NCBI GenBank assembly: GCA_022072175.1
Contig: JAJVIE010000003.1
Coordinates: 1,421,903 to 1,485,902, forward strand
Source of the DNA: Candidatus Omnitrophota bacterium
GTDB taxonomy: Bacteria; Omnitrophota; Gorgyraeia; 2-02-FULL-51-18
DNA: 64,000 nucleotides
Direction: 5' to 3'
Shown: piece by piece, positions 63,701-64,000 of the stretch
Position numbering within the stretch: the stretch's first letter is position 1
How the letters are laid out: each line of letters starts with the position of its first letter
The notes under the pieces: model-generated
Told to the model about the DNA's origin: nothing
What the model saw: the letters and a program-made list of their open reading frames with translations, nothing else
The model's database searches: none
Made by a program: the position numbers and the translations under genes

Positions 63701-64000
63701 AAGGGTCGTCGTGCGGCGTCGTGCGGGTGACCCGGCCCTCGTTGTTCACCTGTGTTTCGACGCCGACGTGAAGGAAGATCATCCAGCCCTTGCCGTCCTT
63801 GAGCTTGGCGCCGAGACTGTTGAGCGGATTGCGGCCCGCGTGTTCGGGGACGATGTCCCGCATGAGCGCCTGATACTCGGCGTCGGCCGACGAGCCGAAT
63901 ACCGTGACGGGTTCAAAATCGTTGGTCACACGCATCGCGAACCCGCCGCGCATCTGCCGTGATTGATACACACCCATGAAGTGCTTCTGGAAATCCGGAT
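35349..64000 (-). CDS. Giant multi-module membrane/exported protein B (at least 9,542 aa, 5'-truncated)
   Basis: The reading frame is open from the window edge to the stop at 35349. The first ATG inside the window (63977) gives 9,542 residues, but it has no ribosome binding site or signal peptide and the frame stays open upstream, so the true start lies outside. Residues 1-2045, counted from 63977, are motif-free beta-strand/coiled-coil sequence. Fifteen GARLA-like motifs then separate modules B2-B16: a polytopic membrane region, a TIM-barrel-like domain, HIT/GalT-like, ParB-like, glycogen-synthase-like (GT5), phosphodiester-glycosidase-like, GHMP-kinase-like and glycoside-hydrolase-like domains, and a C-terminal domain related to that of protein A. 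Many modules concern sugars. I see no frameshift. The overall role is unknown, but synthesis or handling of an envelope glycan is a reasonable guess. Confidence 0.9.
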   Translation of the reverse strand, partial: PDFQKHFMGVYQSRQMRGGFAMRVTNDFEPVTVFGSSADAEYQALMRDIVPEHAGRNPLNSLGAKLKDGKGWMIFLHVGVETQVNNEGRVTRTTPHDDPWKLLKRLEEYDLVYELSNGQLVYFYEIDPKQLSSVEVIHLYDKGTNTRTGSVYTGTEWLRLIHLIKQSVRLEQSTRIERWVGGRQIVDTPASLGLDIFGGMGIPNYNPGTYNTAEQALQAFIQALEAHIVTVANDVTLTPQQRDFKLQRIYDLISQSARTQSFYYLNPTLGWRKVVIKGSVTDMYLENLRDMEGIRDAAVMEQLRVRGGILVMPDALKIIQAEERRLHEMRAQVLQLSARLYLPEADANRLTPQQFRDEMKKIWTERDVINRNIQTQRGLLPKQARDLKAAYQALRPAGEYANTREVHQLSSGAVVVTNFDITAEFRSLNQTMSQYVQRLNQRTPLNNKLAQAQRDLAAANNSNRLTRQRAVMLAQREIEVNNREIQRLRGLIKGWTGYGPGRGEGRLPFLKTLAQTLYQYHGMAAGADKDRKWADAVAEADRIKAGVDAALGRQSVERWAQDLRDRSITLIRDALDVIDGRLVDIEDELAAGPAEKAAAALRAERTQLQRARARFILLRDDAGTEPGTVKNSFVYFSGPLTTRDARTGRVTVNETGPQVVIIPSLSSALRRVQQLEDRSAADRAFLEARQRALKDGGYQITRKQRDGRGNLVAVGVPTVQIGIDKRDEAIGREAEALRILVADLQRLYAAAAVDPGDALVQARIRQMEYRLALIVGDVSRGIPPSHMFSYVEPGTGDTIEVVIFFGETLARRNTEWRQQDLTSSNLVRTELSTHGGLYVLNADGGFVETVSGQAQPEVVQAKRGELAVSLSAATLELAQVRTQLGDMDARAVPAADPARVRLLQRQIDLEKQVQALRDGVHKKTGAVTRTERNTYVHVYGTVDAARTYQELQTRMMSQNPNQVAFSQDILEGGLKVGTRTFYYDYDVRTNTLLRWNKTETVMDVDTRVEKGVTVIRVRVDDAISGIRTDVRHVNAGTVRLGADLAKIDITVRSEWQVLHPIQPGDRIRTPDNREILAPEFMWGKAGSLTVDYDYLDDPTIDASKFPQRTNIVTKATTRFHVGGVREGEAGRITQIAELQMDKGRPVMAGAGYVYKVHDPRLTVNREWTEVRDTNGRVLAERRLVQQADPIPGQPPQRWPVQDIEYKDVVTNFDAWGNPMTQNTVRREVTNVGGTKSPGRIISDEVTRFAADPTGRIVPTETVDQVTGQVKFRYTVSVDVAGNRTTVIRTADNRIHEIKYESPTGESLRRLTSEGILTINHFTVTQDGVKTQWAEHYMRRDINADPSLAPKTDPALAGVPIGPKDARRSELSRPSRNDLDILLFTDTVIPEGDRYEDSAGNAVISRYDERFGTTATVVQAQDRNIIRERWNDIAGRGGVWETEVVSMKDRDLHIRQQSHLYYTPPGQPRVLVATYHFDKIQGVRDFLKHDGPIREFERAYPGVTELLLYRIELHGQKTDLVAAFPKRANVFGRSPAIWTRGRLSVVSEYIPGTPIPLSGVTFDESGRMLEAWETSWYPKSEEGRARYQPGDRLIDPQTGFITDEKGNVRQLVKFADYDPNNPDTYYYRYNEPHNPMGLKTYHRRNGMVFLNHNEWTPTTSAPQWVVPMVTIHQEGEDGRYDPEDWVARMRYVRAEKDTTGNTVYVYAVDIKPGLAPDIVRRTGLSETLLQVGYSASGPVKYEVYGLSGDDPSARVTPHQIVYYDANAQPTHADLVPDARRSSETGEITLGDRRVPFKRFAVRDIGHLVPGGTAATKSSWQAVYEIEVPRDQNDWGAAINNFVRQRAVGLHIRIYHNGILAIEMHNQYSIELRDERAQTFGSLKFAESKILSSPFGNINRDWVSKIPLREIEASVGEEFFLPAAPPPAPAPAPAPGAGAFLLPPGMGRFVAAANDPTVTREELVGLSIEAGLDPRQVAELADSGLATPQRFTTLALRGGIAQGLPEEDLKTALADPIAVRFRYRDAPRLAEFMARNNELAGLMPVDLTGNAERSGARLAAEVLSSRIGSFDRASSNTAIGSLADAIGPLAAIRTLNTGIDIVEPAADTSASGARLAVGDTAFAPRALAGAVDYDAILASATDPANDLADALDEDAQDRWQTTEDLLDDWGALAPAALVTRLSDATTGDLTTSDQPNARHIAQALRRYVGAPTAADPYRFISADHVRDAVAELRAELDQSSPRTLEELGQEIYERAVRKAIEPAVDREMTTLGINTADAATRTRIEGELNTILGRHGLAAAAAGTVPALLALVSGERDGKLSERLAGILPDSAGPNAAKARGDIETYYHNNYLFFGAQMKIVNIRDYVARVMARRMVERTVSTVEPANRTWTVHRRGTVDAARPNGEVYNPSGVWMKVRRARVDQDVDDRALKAFVEIQDREDLILDLQESDPAGTDPDVAAQITRLRAEQQALRDGLPEGIEPFAGWVAVPLEQEIRQAVFRFKLGSLNMSQPLMNELLFQTSDLDPADPDAAKRPLAYVVSRSAFWSQVLGDQLTKIHNLVRGAMTAEPRSLHRYYFEDDHFAELMRLSERAHEGSLALVGMTGRHVAGLLQREQGLGLSWPDPSDPSGRTALDPSNPAHEAAYRTRFTAEFGFDPFSDAPLTEAQMVRVMSALNGWARDFADSDTSFLMRRLMALPKHVVRQALEAAGIDPAQFDFADWEHLNRPVQDLTAKGYYTAPSAGTPVGHPDVYDPARPTLTTKMAKEILDKVKPMTLAGREKILDLIQVLLTETDGVPPVTKREMRDLLRPLITKWGISLNHLELQGNPADELNATQLKRIYRYLRDARSDLIQNFVDSKLMPAVWESWQAQDLPLKRAPFGLSHLGNLLARFFDLVRLRGLADRLRGPRGYYESTLGILKDPRFKGTSGIGPSRENARKYMTQREQDRSSQNFVWWQRHSRPYPGLFELAIFGTGLLVFLIAGPLVTVPYLFFYTTVGSAIAGFVIAFTQARTNRSWGRFNPAYPAIYNLMLLALGFYYALPAVLAKMGLSYALGSALMIGSPMLFLWAIFGVLLIRSSINFGEMVVNWRYDKESRQYWAQYNRDVNLGVASVHRRLGGPGGAPTGSQRDRRMRYTTLFDGSAVVLLGAIGLTQIMAVPLLGPALLLVGAVAGLTVYIRRRQATRMRDNLNVDKGGQFQSAHPTSATPEKVAATVFRWSVDHLYNGHIISAEERDRLLGRAARSEVDLASDEAWERVKYLMNYYYRVDVPAVVRSWAQREMITVHTGGYMEAFGPTWGNFTQRFGPETTTLDGLAQLAKAQPAAWKALIDEQVAAGMSANDAEFLRFIAGKMKRDWHPTARRLTGDITDLNGYIDSFFTGPGIPNAASRRQALRARLIRFVSQNQTEPVYPTELYHLTREVNRDQWLKFVDYETAHHGLSASDAELLRLAANKTKDEDNPFADGGSPAPTNMDIRTANGLINNLYTGLPDAQARRDALKARITHWARMRTQNATHTYDGLVLMRSWLTKLAEMEFQDDLHQNTKALFERFPAKKQELADKLRARLTASTVFDANDPIRYKNPADPKSGPIKRREVLLGALGRTGTVNLTWLTPAERTDLLADPALRDYERAYLLSEEKYDELVHDKYQMNVAVYAALDAEYRMRPENYRFMNWYTYGAPNKPDAQGIVQNPMSWKAPGIPASMPITEGEVIVRSDTIMEYRPEVLPGMVLGLELLGSTQDYATATTPMYAVSENLSLSVKALGMNERTWTGPKQQFLAMRAVGGQWGKYWEIREYYDRYAETPLSKAAEDLTEWFKKGMVLLKAVFVPWVRTGAAKGVTQVLAMGPDQKYMADHVEMLFEIVAMRYYLNQNVPVDYKIGHYKNTVTFWGFKHLAFIAQLAYVGIVLLLTLDPAYGFLYAAVFLMIAHAQALAIVGDLNSLLNNYHGWPWGTVRLIYAMTGYPGLMVYSVGWIVSGYVKAFFEKALWFFHAFIPTTRPGAGQPSVPRYTHEQIYKTYEFGIRIAAAVSPLLFLFGPAHPVVLMIAAVLYFVFWFVTFAGGYILNPRPQEELPSNWVQYARQAGFAGLVRAAAVATAPYAVTASLLGLGLLGGNIFALAFGVLRLAMHVAGVLFPSAEKRFWFQRTVDSYSILLLAASIVALQYWAIPFIVLWFALDPSKWKMANDVLIGGMIKGSFWALRDNLAFALNRAPWLLVSVPLALAALLGFVGPVWLIVAVALGPVLEISRRLMYGLERLAAARAMDRMMRDLRAEGRFRQFESTAPSGPRVRPATLNDRNIIEVLRDRYGFDATRRDNPIERLVRLVSGWSDAYIYRPAGAPERTAPDRFRARSVAERALYDELIRRHARGQVTLQYSIDEPEVRFLPGNYTAIAAARLAEESGGIDRRQALRLLASSVVALGALAIVPSTAVAQAPSTNRPAANDRTTYTTPPQLGGGRKIEIPKSFVIGAVITTVVVMVIDALRRLSGMFSAARQEDSVLTVKIGEVLRLADDSADAARAAMAAKNPAEAERLYTTSAQAYRQVVGSNGLSSNLSRKSSQRYYNGPIEQKLVLFELEYAKNLRTALLESFPIKSEAGRAKRVLPTEAAQKEAAVKRIDRILALLEGLIRTGEGSASRKRLETQLAEARQMRDQLSGWKQTLTPAAGARLADLDKTLRYLTANRLEAGIHTWSGAKGHAGRESEVAAYAAELLDRGFVAAIDHLPALAELSVRPDRSNEKVAFFIDADLSRARAAAEAGADLLIADVELEPSVYAQLRASYPGIMLVAQISAEPSDTADGLNDRVTSALSAGAHAVLLKPYFKGSVQHLTPETVSEVARLNPTTPVLVAGGVFESRVADLLSRTPGNVVAAVGFKPAETVADFAAQAEDYRRIVDPVLGRGARLAAPGAVATLLSRLNPLTGNTLVAVLYAAGVISLPTALETLYREHRSVGFVSEPDQVVRKRAGPYVTGLMDVSRKSSQIQAVSPSQPFRFIFQYGLWSPVLLARWAYRSLRDRVSPAEDPRCFICEQNMPISENPMRWKGSLAWNIAPNPSPLLDKPGDRHYVIALAEHRAQGQDERTFSDMLRFALETPGYTVLMNGRNAGASIPGHRHFQAVSYRFPVSTEFGVTTESLRDGVHYGRVQGYPRDVRAYTSYDTAALTAAVLPAIRALESSEQPYDVVVERRDDGSLRAYLFALNPGRRYAFTGAHQVSGYLASPGVARSADEIQALSSLEVFSADDAAASLRRLAESVRGTDATAPSPAVALAALEALLAGRTGAVEAIAQVRALVGQAASLYFDVDPDRFDGELEERQQLAREAADLSLRDVLVDADAALISAGYTLPVSGARLSAERAATEESADYYRFINDTEVQNQERIFQKLVAHHQTLLGVGDPESAWEFVSLATRSVPVDFLRRESQNYLSSTRVDVETMKSHLRRELGLANPPIIALRFNKKIQTWVLDGHHRAVAANQAGVGSVTARVIVLENPDQIAMPTARLQNLYDYYNNRGVIAAGLNLPGAELSSYDLHQDRTEATYILHNMRWRDPRIVERLLRGASTLTPYEAANYIREASNLLAVSGSVTGLTSVDEDNIALALGRLSPLGEFAGELPVEESGAVAVPAAAFDKIARVINPAQAGRIVLPNGVTLARVAGARMAEGPELRSVLADLAITADEVLRAGAEGLRSEGWEIQDFQYDIIAEQLSSLRAYAPQALGAGAVFDEAAAAYRVDRAQPMAGFGEFTIFGRASGAEERRVAYTGYRAQYGTETLTERYLALYYAALSDPRWNLLSAIGRIETYLADEGVPLQQAMRGANDGQVGRAIAALDEARSILREMNAAYTDTTRAPEERRDAIGAGLARLLEARNRIGALIDELPRTFVGLPEVAHALDKFAFGGYGRMQEALDSGARLADEEAPTPVSVVREQERQTETPLAPAAARLADTSATASLYRQKTEAPRDVVFVAMESGLKELPKAGGQFDYNEHLPRGLAARGHRVSVIAPNYGNTFKAKSPESQRSLQVPLGRGSVRLNILTEVRNGVTYYLLDDPEGVFFNGPQNRGLYRDSDGLRGLVEAILLSKALFELGLPADVIHANDWQTGLVPIYAKNNYAATYQKSAVVYISHNMAYKGTFNGFLPVDRQDPFIERLVRDGVLDPAVDLFEADGRSYAHTVMNSDPGQNLMGLEGRIIADPEQGIEYFRGTDTGGTVSIPTGWKTAIGKGFMIGADALVAVSEGNLQELGLPEQEGGTAFGFEGPVNRLSNEGKTVAVFNGGGANPSTEPSLGPDPQLDAAFQYTQFNTDTVVEAQAQNKRALYHQLTTRQGIDPGRIAVHGGDLTGVTAETYGKDLVLGSVGRLTEQKGYDDIDERLLDTLRTVRGPDGQRIRLVILGSAIKDGTDPKGAEIEANLIRLAGLYPDVLTVLVGFDYKMAQRIYAAADAYLMPSYFEPAGIAQQIANRFGTPVIAPLTGGLKDFFSAKWNGQGFSYTAYRPGQDKTVRVNSMIGAIGKAAAVYWDKNPAAWRELMRRATRYDDSWDSRAEQYERIVYEPAMARAQVDWAVSVVERITAAADHPLSLAELHAALTSDLGPRAQLDEDNGRILITVEGHLLTITGARLASPRDLRNTDRPLRLYITALPEREESRLHARSVEPLAPWRSRLPYTSAPPVSAVQPAYESREDEIESEVARLLIGDASVNRRIDELFADLMLENRPREVLIEAAERAISRAVDTFLRSDDPVELEAAWRLMYKFAYIEHHPIEFLVRAKLPFGIPYGAMSDVIGVPEAKREAEQTVARNLPLLRQLHDHLMREIDGHLANSPRVSEGYRRLVDTRSILIEKERLGQYVYHRAKLDRFESIRRHGLNAARKEPGDETYRDQRSAPYIFFWDTAVTLGGVHEPDLGRTGSFEVRVRKDAPTLFEQRQRGQIDGIEDFGDMTADYLATSIPAELIEVVDPANPYIGIPIREIDDVRRFLAERDLPVLPSGARLAEQRVTRILPEGQERPVYSHADHPDHTETALTTLTPVQRQALESFMTRNNFDGIYIDPAVNSGETLNFLGQWLDAMISGQSFLPVIVRRAFQNTLNIELSPTFNKTILNFGPELRAYIDREPQAVAPGILAYSVRFDGETNATGYIFEIDPAKQVFRHVHDEGTRRLDIDIARGIRSTDPVGYTLGTWNWRVREETGLRPDLVINTTQGLFLEKNTMVFEKGRLILKPTNIKGLWDDGNTPIGGSYWVANLGGTKPDIVQIDLRRTYVEDVSDDGKITERWRLTYDVDRAKRAQVYNLTVVDGVATRLEDAATRQEVPFEDFPIQEGFAGPALIVDGYSTLLTPEQREGLGAPSTLPVLSFRERPARAGNELGWQHPDGNEERNHRLGMSGIGIRQGKIIRPFFSGDVDPRLVDLDRIFRHLKVERAILGGTSQDVGAFSPGLKPERYVTAKPREGSKLAEVLSDPRDLGRRRLGTAGYFVRREGAQTGARLAEVPAELFVRRFGYGASDAAELSERLSAAILDALASSSQLGPQVVYGSTSRDRYADAYHEQSLLILDRAFTVRVEPIKDGDLRVREYALSVRTQTPIVADWQTAPEEDVILEERLPVDVWADVRFIGPSEVRVAAVGAIIRQEVLTSSEYEPLLWVGPAGQARQLVRGERRLEGRRVYYEYAVPLQSDPQNFTTVALKSGTVDREGLTRLSDIINRSIGASDGGLLASLARYETDYTHFWQQDSPGQERVDGTLPALTAGARLSAAKSAIEKQALTGPDFLDTALRQIELDALLRPALASGDFSAVWSNEDLLDGRRHDELQALILALRGVISVYEGSLAPLAARRDLDPAEHEELIRFYTNIAAANFLLKAIYNRLGQAANADLAEEEVRAATKNIARRMADREVPADLRELVPVKRFVGRKVFYSPVRIDPIKGYAPDLRYLFWPTLDNDLMFNISARIQPDSAAIWGRPGEPIDKEPLKIAVESIAEPFVRFRINDTARGLGQELVVRSAAELFRNIEDATNPFRVLQESLVILGVAKDASDEAGFRKFIQLQQGGLEITVDSLIPQRAGLGGSQIVANGLLWLLIEAFVGKDLNAEFEDLYPLQARVMDAEQQLGIGGGEQDGQGAILPGAKRMRFDGVLRPDVRALSAGNPVVRAILKHIESDTVAVYLGGQHEARNVLFSLRDKFYARDPEMLRLIVEAKKRAQEVDAILSGEKDDEFRELKTVAAKEERLKDLFVLDSFYFREIHQEGNPVTDQILRDPKVQELTGTLDVEVLRGGKMVKEKIARVFVPGAEGSFILAFLPPFQESRRQELVTRIRQLGATESYQIRFAEDPGARTEVVVTTKQINAGARLAGALQRALRAAVVALTLGLGISLPAGLALFPSQAAAQQPASTTRLDETGSYKPLGSLQEAADFGRYQRRSTVLPRMFHVPVDSKAKYNDAAHEFFTKNATGTYENAVLAYVFFEAGDSRAAYELLEPYVTGRYGDFDYRAYPNANNNFSFEPFTENANYYFNAVDVSGKWSKNWQFYNVHTGENAWIVRALLRAAKESGVTTTAGKRYLAAAEVRLRGMALLQTAEGGVRYGPKKQYDRATGQTNDAAYYNLNVENNVSAHATLVYAGLVTGNKDYLDRAERLRTWLLEGSFWIEKGGEQVEIKGLFDREKKMFYVGATIDPASGRQIVEQRYAADSAGYWTISSIGPAAIDKAIGAGTTLEILKATRAMAGRNAKYQPVLADEVLIGIDQSDLVYRGVRITREKSNGAVFPEWTAPFQKGHAVDQVIEYYVKNPTETVTAADLEAQRLDQTSVREFMGKTPPVYMLGGRELEGFDWVVPPVPTVAGKRGHISAVAATYWNLVGFDPLAAPRLELEALEAARKPAPVKVEPKIEPKIEPKIEPKIEPKVQEKQPEVKPAEPPVVVPPALQPRAAEPGLTREQIEAREAEEQRLEQAALEKQLAQQRRYYPIYIGALVIGGVLLVTAGVLIYLGLRRKAEEKLARLRAENALDRSREAVTLAGRTYQQAQELIDTVIRKDDRGGLLLDDSDEAQIADRRNAVRLLNKARTEYKQALAEIGRTEKRIADEELEFDDDQTQQLERLKQSITLRAKQSQALISQIKPPAGARLAQSPSFAGTFSGLLQSASDEAKYPHRIRLGIEAADEASYREAIGRIFATADTPGLLPAATRAIFTLERVTDTRAFTDASKDGSINAVLTSGALSDSAEALNALLRLVQLRQIKLNAELSRQEAVYRFIADYLQDGRTGAATLREALSALGSQLPQPEPYRAVNTRLGVQIWTGAAFIATGEERAADELADRIGQASRTGDVEVLKQALTAAVEYLGEPGSARFMDRATTLIAALENLREELALIEAALESPLTEDLKGPKTIIHDQSVFALDRAFYASEVADLNRLADQAGVRSNLKQVLLVSETDADLAGLGSDAKLERYLERYPEARVFDTVLFDAEKDMRVLQARHASTIDTQFIAVGTEQAGLLVEPVLDEDKGEVALALRLHQKARTARGIVKIAAFKILSPRKDFIIPGLTKVIEGVYVWFPQIRPFDLLKLLQQANDQIKAVGAAA
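36723..39029 (-). other. Module B15: internal signal peptide, (alpha/alpha)-barrel glycosidase-like domain, TM helix and coiled coil
   Basis: Residues 8317-9085. Right after GARLA comes AAVVALTLGLGISLPAGLAL and FPSQAAAQQ, a standard signal-peptide pattern. The next part (NVHTGENAWIVRALLRAAKE, NVENNVSAHATLVYAGL) resembles alpha/alpha-toroid glycosidases and epimerases. A KIEP repeat linker, a transmembrane helix (YPIYIGALVIGGVLLVTAGV) and a coiled coil follow. Confidence 0.6.
37378..37437 (-). repeat. 12-bp tandem repeat encoding KIEP
   Basis: Five units of GGTTCGATCTTC on the plus strand, the first three identical and the last two with one or two changes. They encode a Lys-Ile-Glu-Pro linker just outside the transmembrane helix of module B15. 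Changes in copy number would keep the frame. Confidence 0.9.
39030..40814 (-). other. Module B14: GHMP sugar-kinase-like domain
   Basis: Residues 7722-8316. SLIPQRAGLGGSQIVANGLL is the phosphate-binding loop of GHMP kinases, followed by the QLGIGGGEQDGQGAILPGAK loop. The upstream RIDPIKGYAPDLRYLFWPTL fits the substrate half of fucokinase/heptose-kinase-like members. A long C-terminal helical and strand region completes the fold. Confidence 0.72.
40815..41603 (-). other. Module B13: unknown mixed domain
   Basis: Residues 7459-7721. Alternating strands (LSVRTQTPIVADW, VWADVRFIGPSEVRV) and helices. Not recognised. Confidence 0.35.
41604..43079 (-). other. Module B12: phosphodiester-glycosidase (NAGPA)-like beta domain
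   Basis: Residues 6967-7458. A beta-rich body ends in HRLGMSGIGIRQGKIIRPFF and DLDRIFRHLKVERAILGGTS, the order seen near the active site of NAGPA-family proteins (LG-strand, then a helix and ALxLDGGxS). The Asp of that motif is replaced, so activity is uncertain. Confidence 0.45.
43080..44189 (-). other. Module B11: possible ADP-ribosyl/phosphotransferase-like (KptA/ART) domain
   Basis: Residues 6597-6966. A helical part is followed by YVYHRAKLDRFESIRRHGLN, APYIFFWDTAVTLGG and SFEVRVRKDAPTLF, an order seen in ART/KptA-like folds (Tyr-His start, RHGL helix, strand). Catalytic residues cannot be assigned. Confidence 0.35.
44190..46211 (-). other. Module B10: glycogen/starch-synthase-like GT5 domain
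   Basis: Residues 5923-6596. The GT-B fold is clear: VFVAMESGLKELPKAGGQFD with the K-x-G-G donor loop, DVIHANDWQTGLVPIYAKN, LGSVGRLTEQKGYDDID and PSYFEPAGIAQQIANRFGTP with the E-x-x-G donor motif. It includes insertions compared with GlgA. It should transfer glucose from ADP- or UDP-glucose if active. Confidence 0.85.
46212..46301 (-). other. Module B9: 30-residue spacer between two motifs
   Basis: Residues 5893-5922. A Pro/Glu/Gln-rich linker between GARLA and AARLA, directly in front of the GT5 domain. Confidence 0.6.
46302..47060 (-). other. Module B8: helical domain of unknown function
   Basis: Residues 5640-5892, starting at the variant motif GARMA. Helical sequence (GRAIAALDEARSILREMNAA) without recognisable motifs. 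Confidence 0.4.
47061..47975 (-). other. Module B7: ParB-like domain
   Basis: Residues 5335-5639. VPVDFLRRESQNYLSSTRV followed by ALRFNKKIQTWVLDGHHRAV and then SVTARVIVLE follows the ParB/Srx order, with the DGHHR nucleotide-site motif. Relatives include free serine kinases, so a kinase role is possible. Confidence 0.6.
47976..49313 (-). other. Module B6: HIT/GalT-superfamily transferase-like domain
   Basis: Residues 4889-5334. A zinc-type RCFICEQNMP motif, then HYVIALAEHRAQ and NAGASIPGHRHFQAV, the H-x-H-x-Q-like active site of galactose-1-phosphate uridylyltransferase/Ap4A-phosphorylase relatives (DUF4922-like). The motif reads H-R-H-F-Q. A hydrophobic stretch sits near its start. Confidence 0.62.
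49314..50015 (-). other. Module B5: TIM-barrel-like domain
   Basis: Residues 4655-4888. Alternating strands and helices end each strand with small or acidic residues: VAFFIDADLSRARAAAEAGA, DLLIADVEL, AHAVLLKPYF, then PVLVAGGVFESRVADLLSRT and AAVGF. The last part resembles a phosphate-binding site of ThiE/TrpC-like barrels. Confidence 0.5.
50016..50831 (-). other. Module B4: internal Tat-like signal sequence plus TPR/MIT-like helices
   Basis: Residues 4383-4654. Directly after AARLA comes GIDRRQALRLLASSVVALGA and IVPSTAVAQ: a twin arginine, a hydrophobic core and an A-V-A-Q cleavage-like end. A second hydrophobic helix (SFVIGAVITTVVVMVIDAL) and amphipathic helices (AAMAAKNPAEAERLYTTSAQ) follow. 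Confidence 0.6.
50832..57671 (-). other. Module B3: large polytopic membrane region (about 2,280 aa)
   Basis: Residues 2103-4382, the longest motif-free stretch after B1. The first half is soluble. A cluster of about six transmembrane helices lies around 54480-55120 (for example YPGLFELAIFGTGLLVFLIA). A soluble part with an internal duplication follows. A second cluster of about ten helices lies around 51240-52350 (for example LAFIAQLAYVGIVLLLTL). Hydrophobic clusters joined by soluble parts suggest a membrane synthase or exporter, but I see no GT2 D-x-D/QxxRW set and cannot name a family. Confidence 0.6.
53470..54095 (-). repeat. Internal duplication of about 105 residues in module B3
   Basis: Two adjacent blocks share the order W-K-x-(L/F)-(I/V)-D, then G(M/L)SA-x-DAE(F/L)LR, then (D)I-x3-NG-I-x-(S/N)-(F/L)-TG, then ARR-x-ALKAR. 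Unit 1 lies at about 53795-54095 (AGMSANDAEFLRFIAGKMK). Unit 2 lies at about 53470-53765 (HGLSASDAELLRLAANKTK). Confidence 0.7.
57672..57842 (-). other. Module B2: short 57-residue spacer between two motifs
   Basis: Residues 2046-2102. Ala/Ser/Asp-rich, no fold recognised. It may be a linker bounded by two GARLA motifs. Confidence 0.5.
57843..64000 (-). other. Module B1: N-terminal beta/coiled-coil region
   Basis: Visible residues 1-2045. Coiled-coil stretches (EERRLHEMRAQVLQLSARL, KLAQAQRDLAAANNSN) alternate with strand-rich blocks such as NSFVYFSGPL and GGLYVLNADGG, each with a similar strand-then-helix order. From about residue 1050 the sequence becomes RHS-like beta repeat (GVTFDESGRMLEAWETSWYP). 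A Pro/Ala linker (about 58190-58245) closes it. No GARLA motif occurs here. Confidence 0.5.

Noticed and set aside
61641-63962. Plus-strand ORF of 773 codons at the right edge
   Set aside because: It lies opposite the N-terminal region of giant protein B and lacks protein-like features.
1-64000. CRISPR arrays, tRNA or rRNA genes and insertion sequences
   Set aside because: I saw no direct-repeat/spacer arrays, no cloverleaf-type sequences, no rRNA stretches and no transposase-like ORFs.

Overview
This window is a high-GC bacterial chromosome fragment dominated by two enormous head-to-tail genes on the minus strand. Together they fill about 15.8-64 kb. Gene A encodes about 6,460 residues. Gene B encodes at least 9,542 residues and is still open at the right edge of the window, so it is 5'-truncated here. 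The envelope genes imply a Gram-negative-type cell. Extreme gene length, GC-rich small genes and fused heme genes recall the candidate phylum Omnitrophota, whose members are known for giant ORFs. That assignment is an inference from gene style, because there is no rRNA or marker gene in the window.

Layout from left to right. Bases 1-240 are AT-rich with no convincing gene. Bases 335-532 form one long imperfect palindrome. Bases 582-2760 carry a DEDDh exonuclease, a small exported protein and a DUF883/holin-like membrane pair followed by a clear intrinsic terminator. Bases 2826-9385 are a tightly overlapping minus-strand operon: a GT4 glycosyltransferase, a hemD-hemE fusion, a hemH-hemY fusion and an RlmD/RumA-type rRNA methyltransferase. 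A plus-strand prohibitin-like SPFH gene follows (9493-10347). An ExbB-ExbD-TPR-VWA cassette (10351-15676) reads away from the giant genes behind its own TATAAT box.

The striking system is in the giant genes. Both are chains of unrelated-looking modules separated by a short recurring peptide, [S/A/T]-G-A-R-L-[A/S]. I count 32 copies: 21 exact GARLA and 11 close variants. They are always in frame and at module borders, and they use diverse synonymous codons. The modules include GH13-like and GT5-like carbohydrate domains, a GHMP sugar-kinase-like domain, a HIT/GalT-like transferase domain, a TIM-barrel-like domain, three SAM-methyltransferase-like domains, two degenerate Fic-like domains, a ParB-like domain, GNAT-like domains, an array of helix-turn-helix-like repeats and a roughly 2,280-residue polytopic membrane region. 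At two borders the motif is followed directly by a signal-peptide-like segment ending in A-x-A-Q, like the true N-terminal signal of gene A. Both giant proteins end in a related C-terminal domain finishing in GAAA.

The simplest model is a polyprotein, or a gene assembled from fused exported proteins, in which GARLA marks the junctions. Whether it is a cleavage site, a sorting tag or a fusion scar cannot be decided from sequence alone. The ExbB/ExbD/TPR/VWA cassette next door could serve the same envelope machinery, but that link rests on position only.
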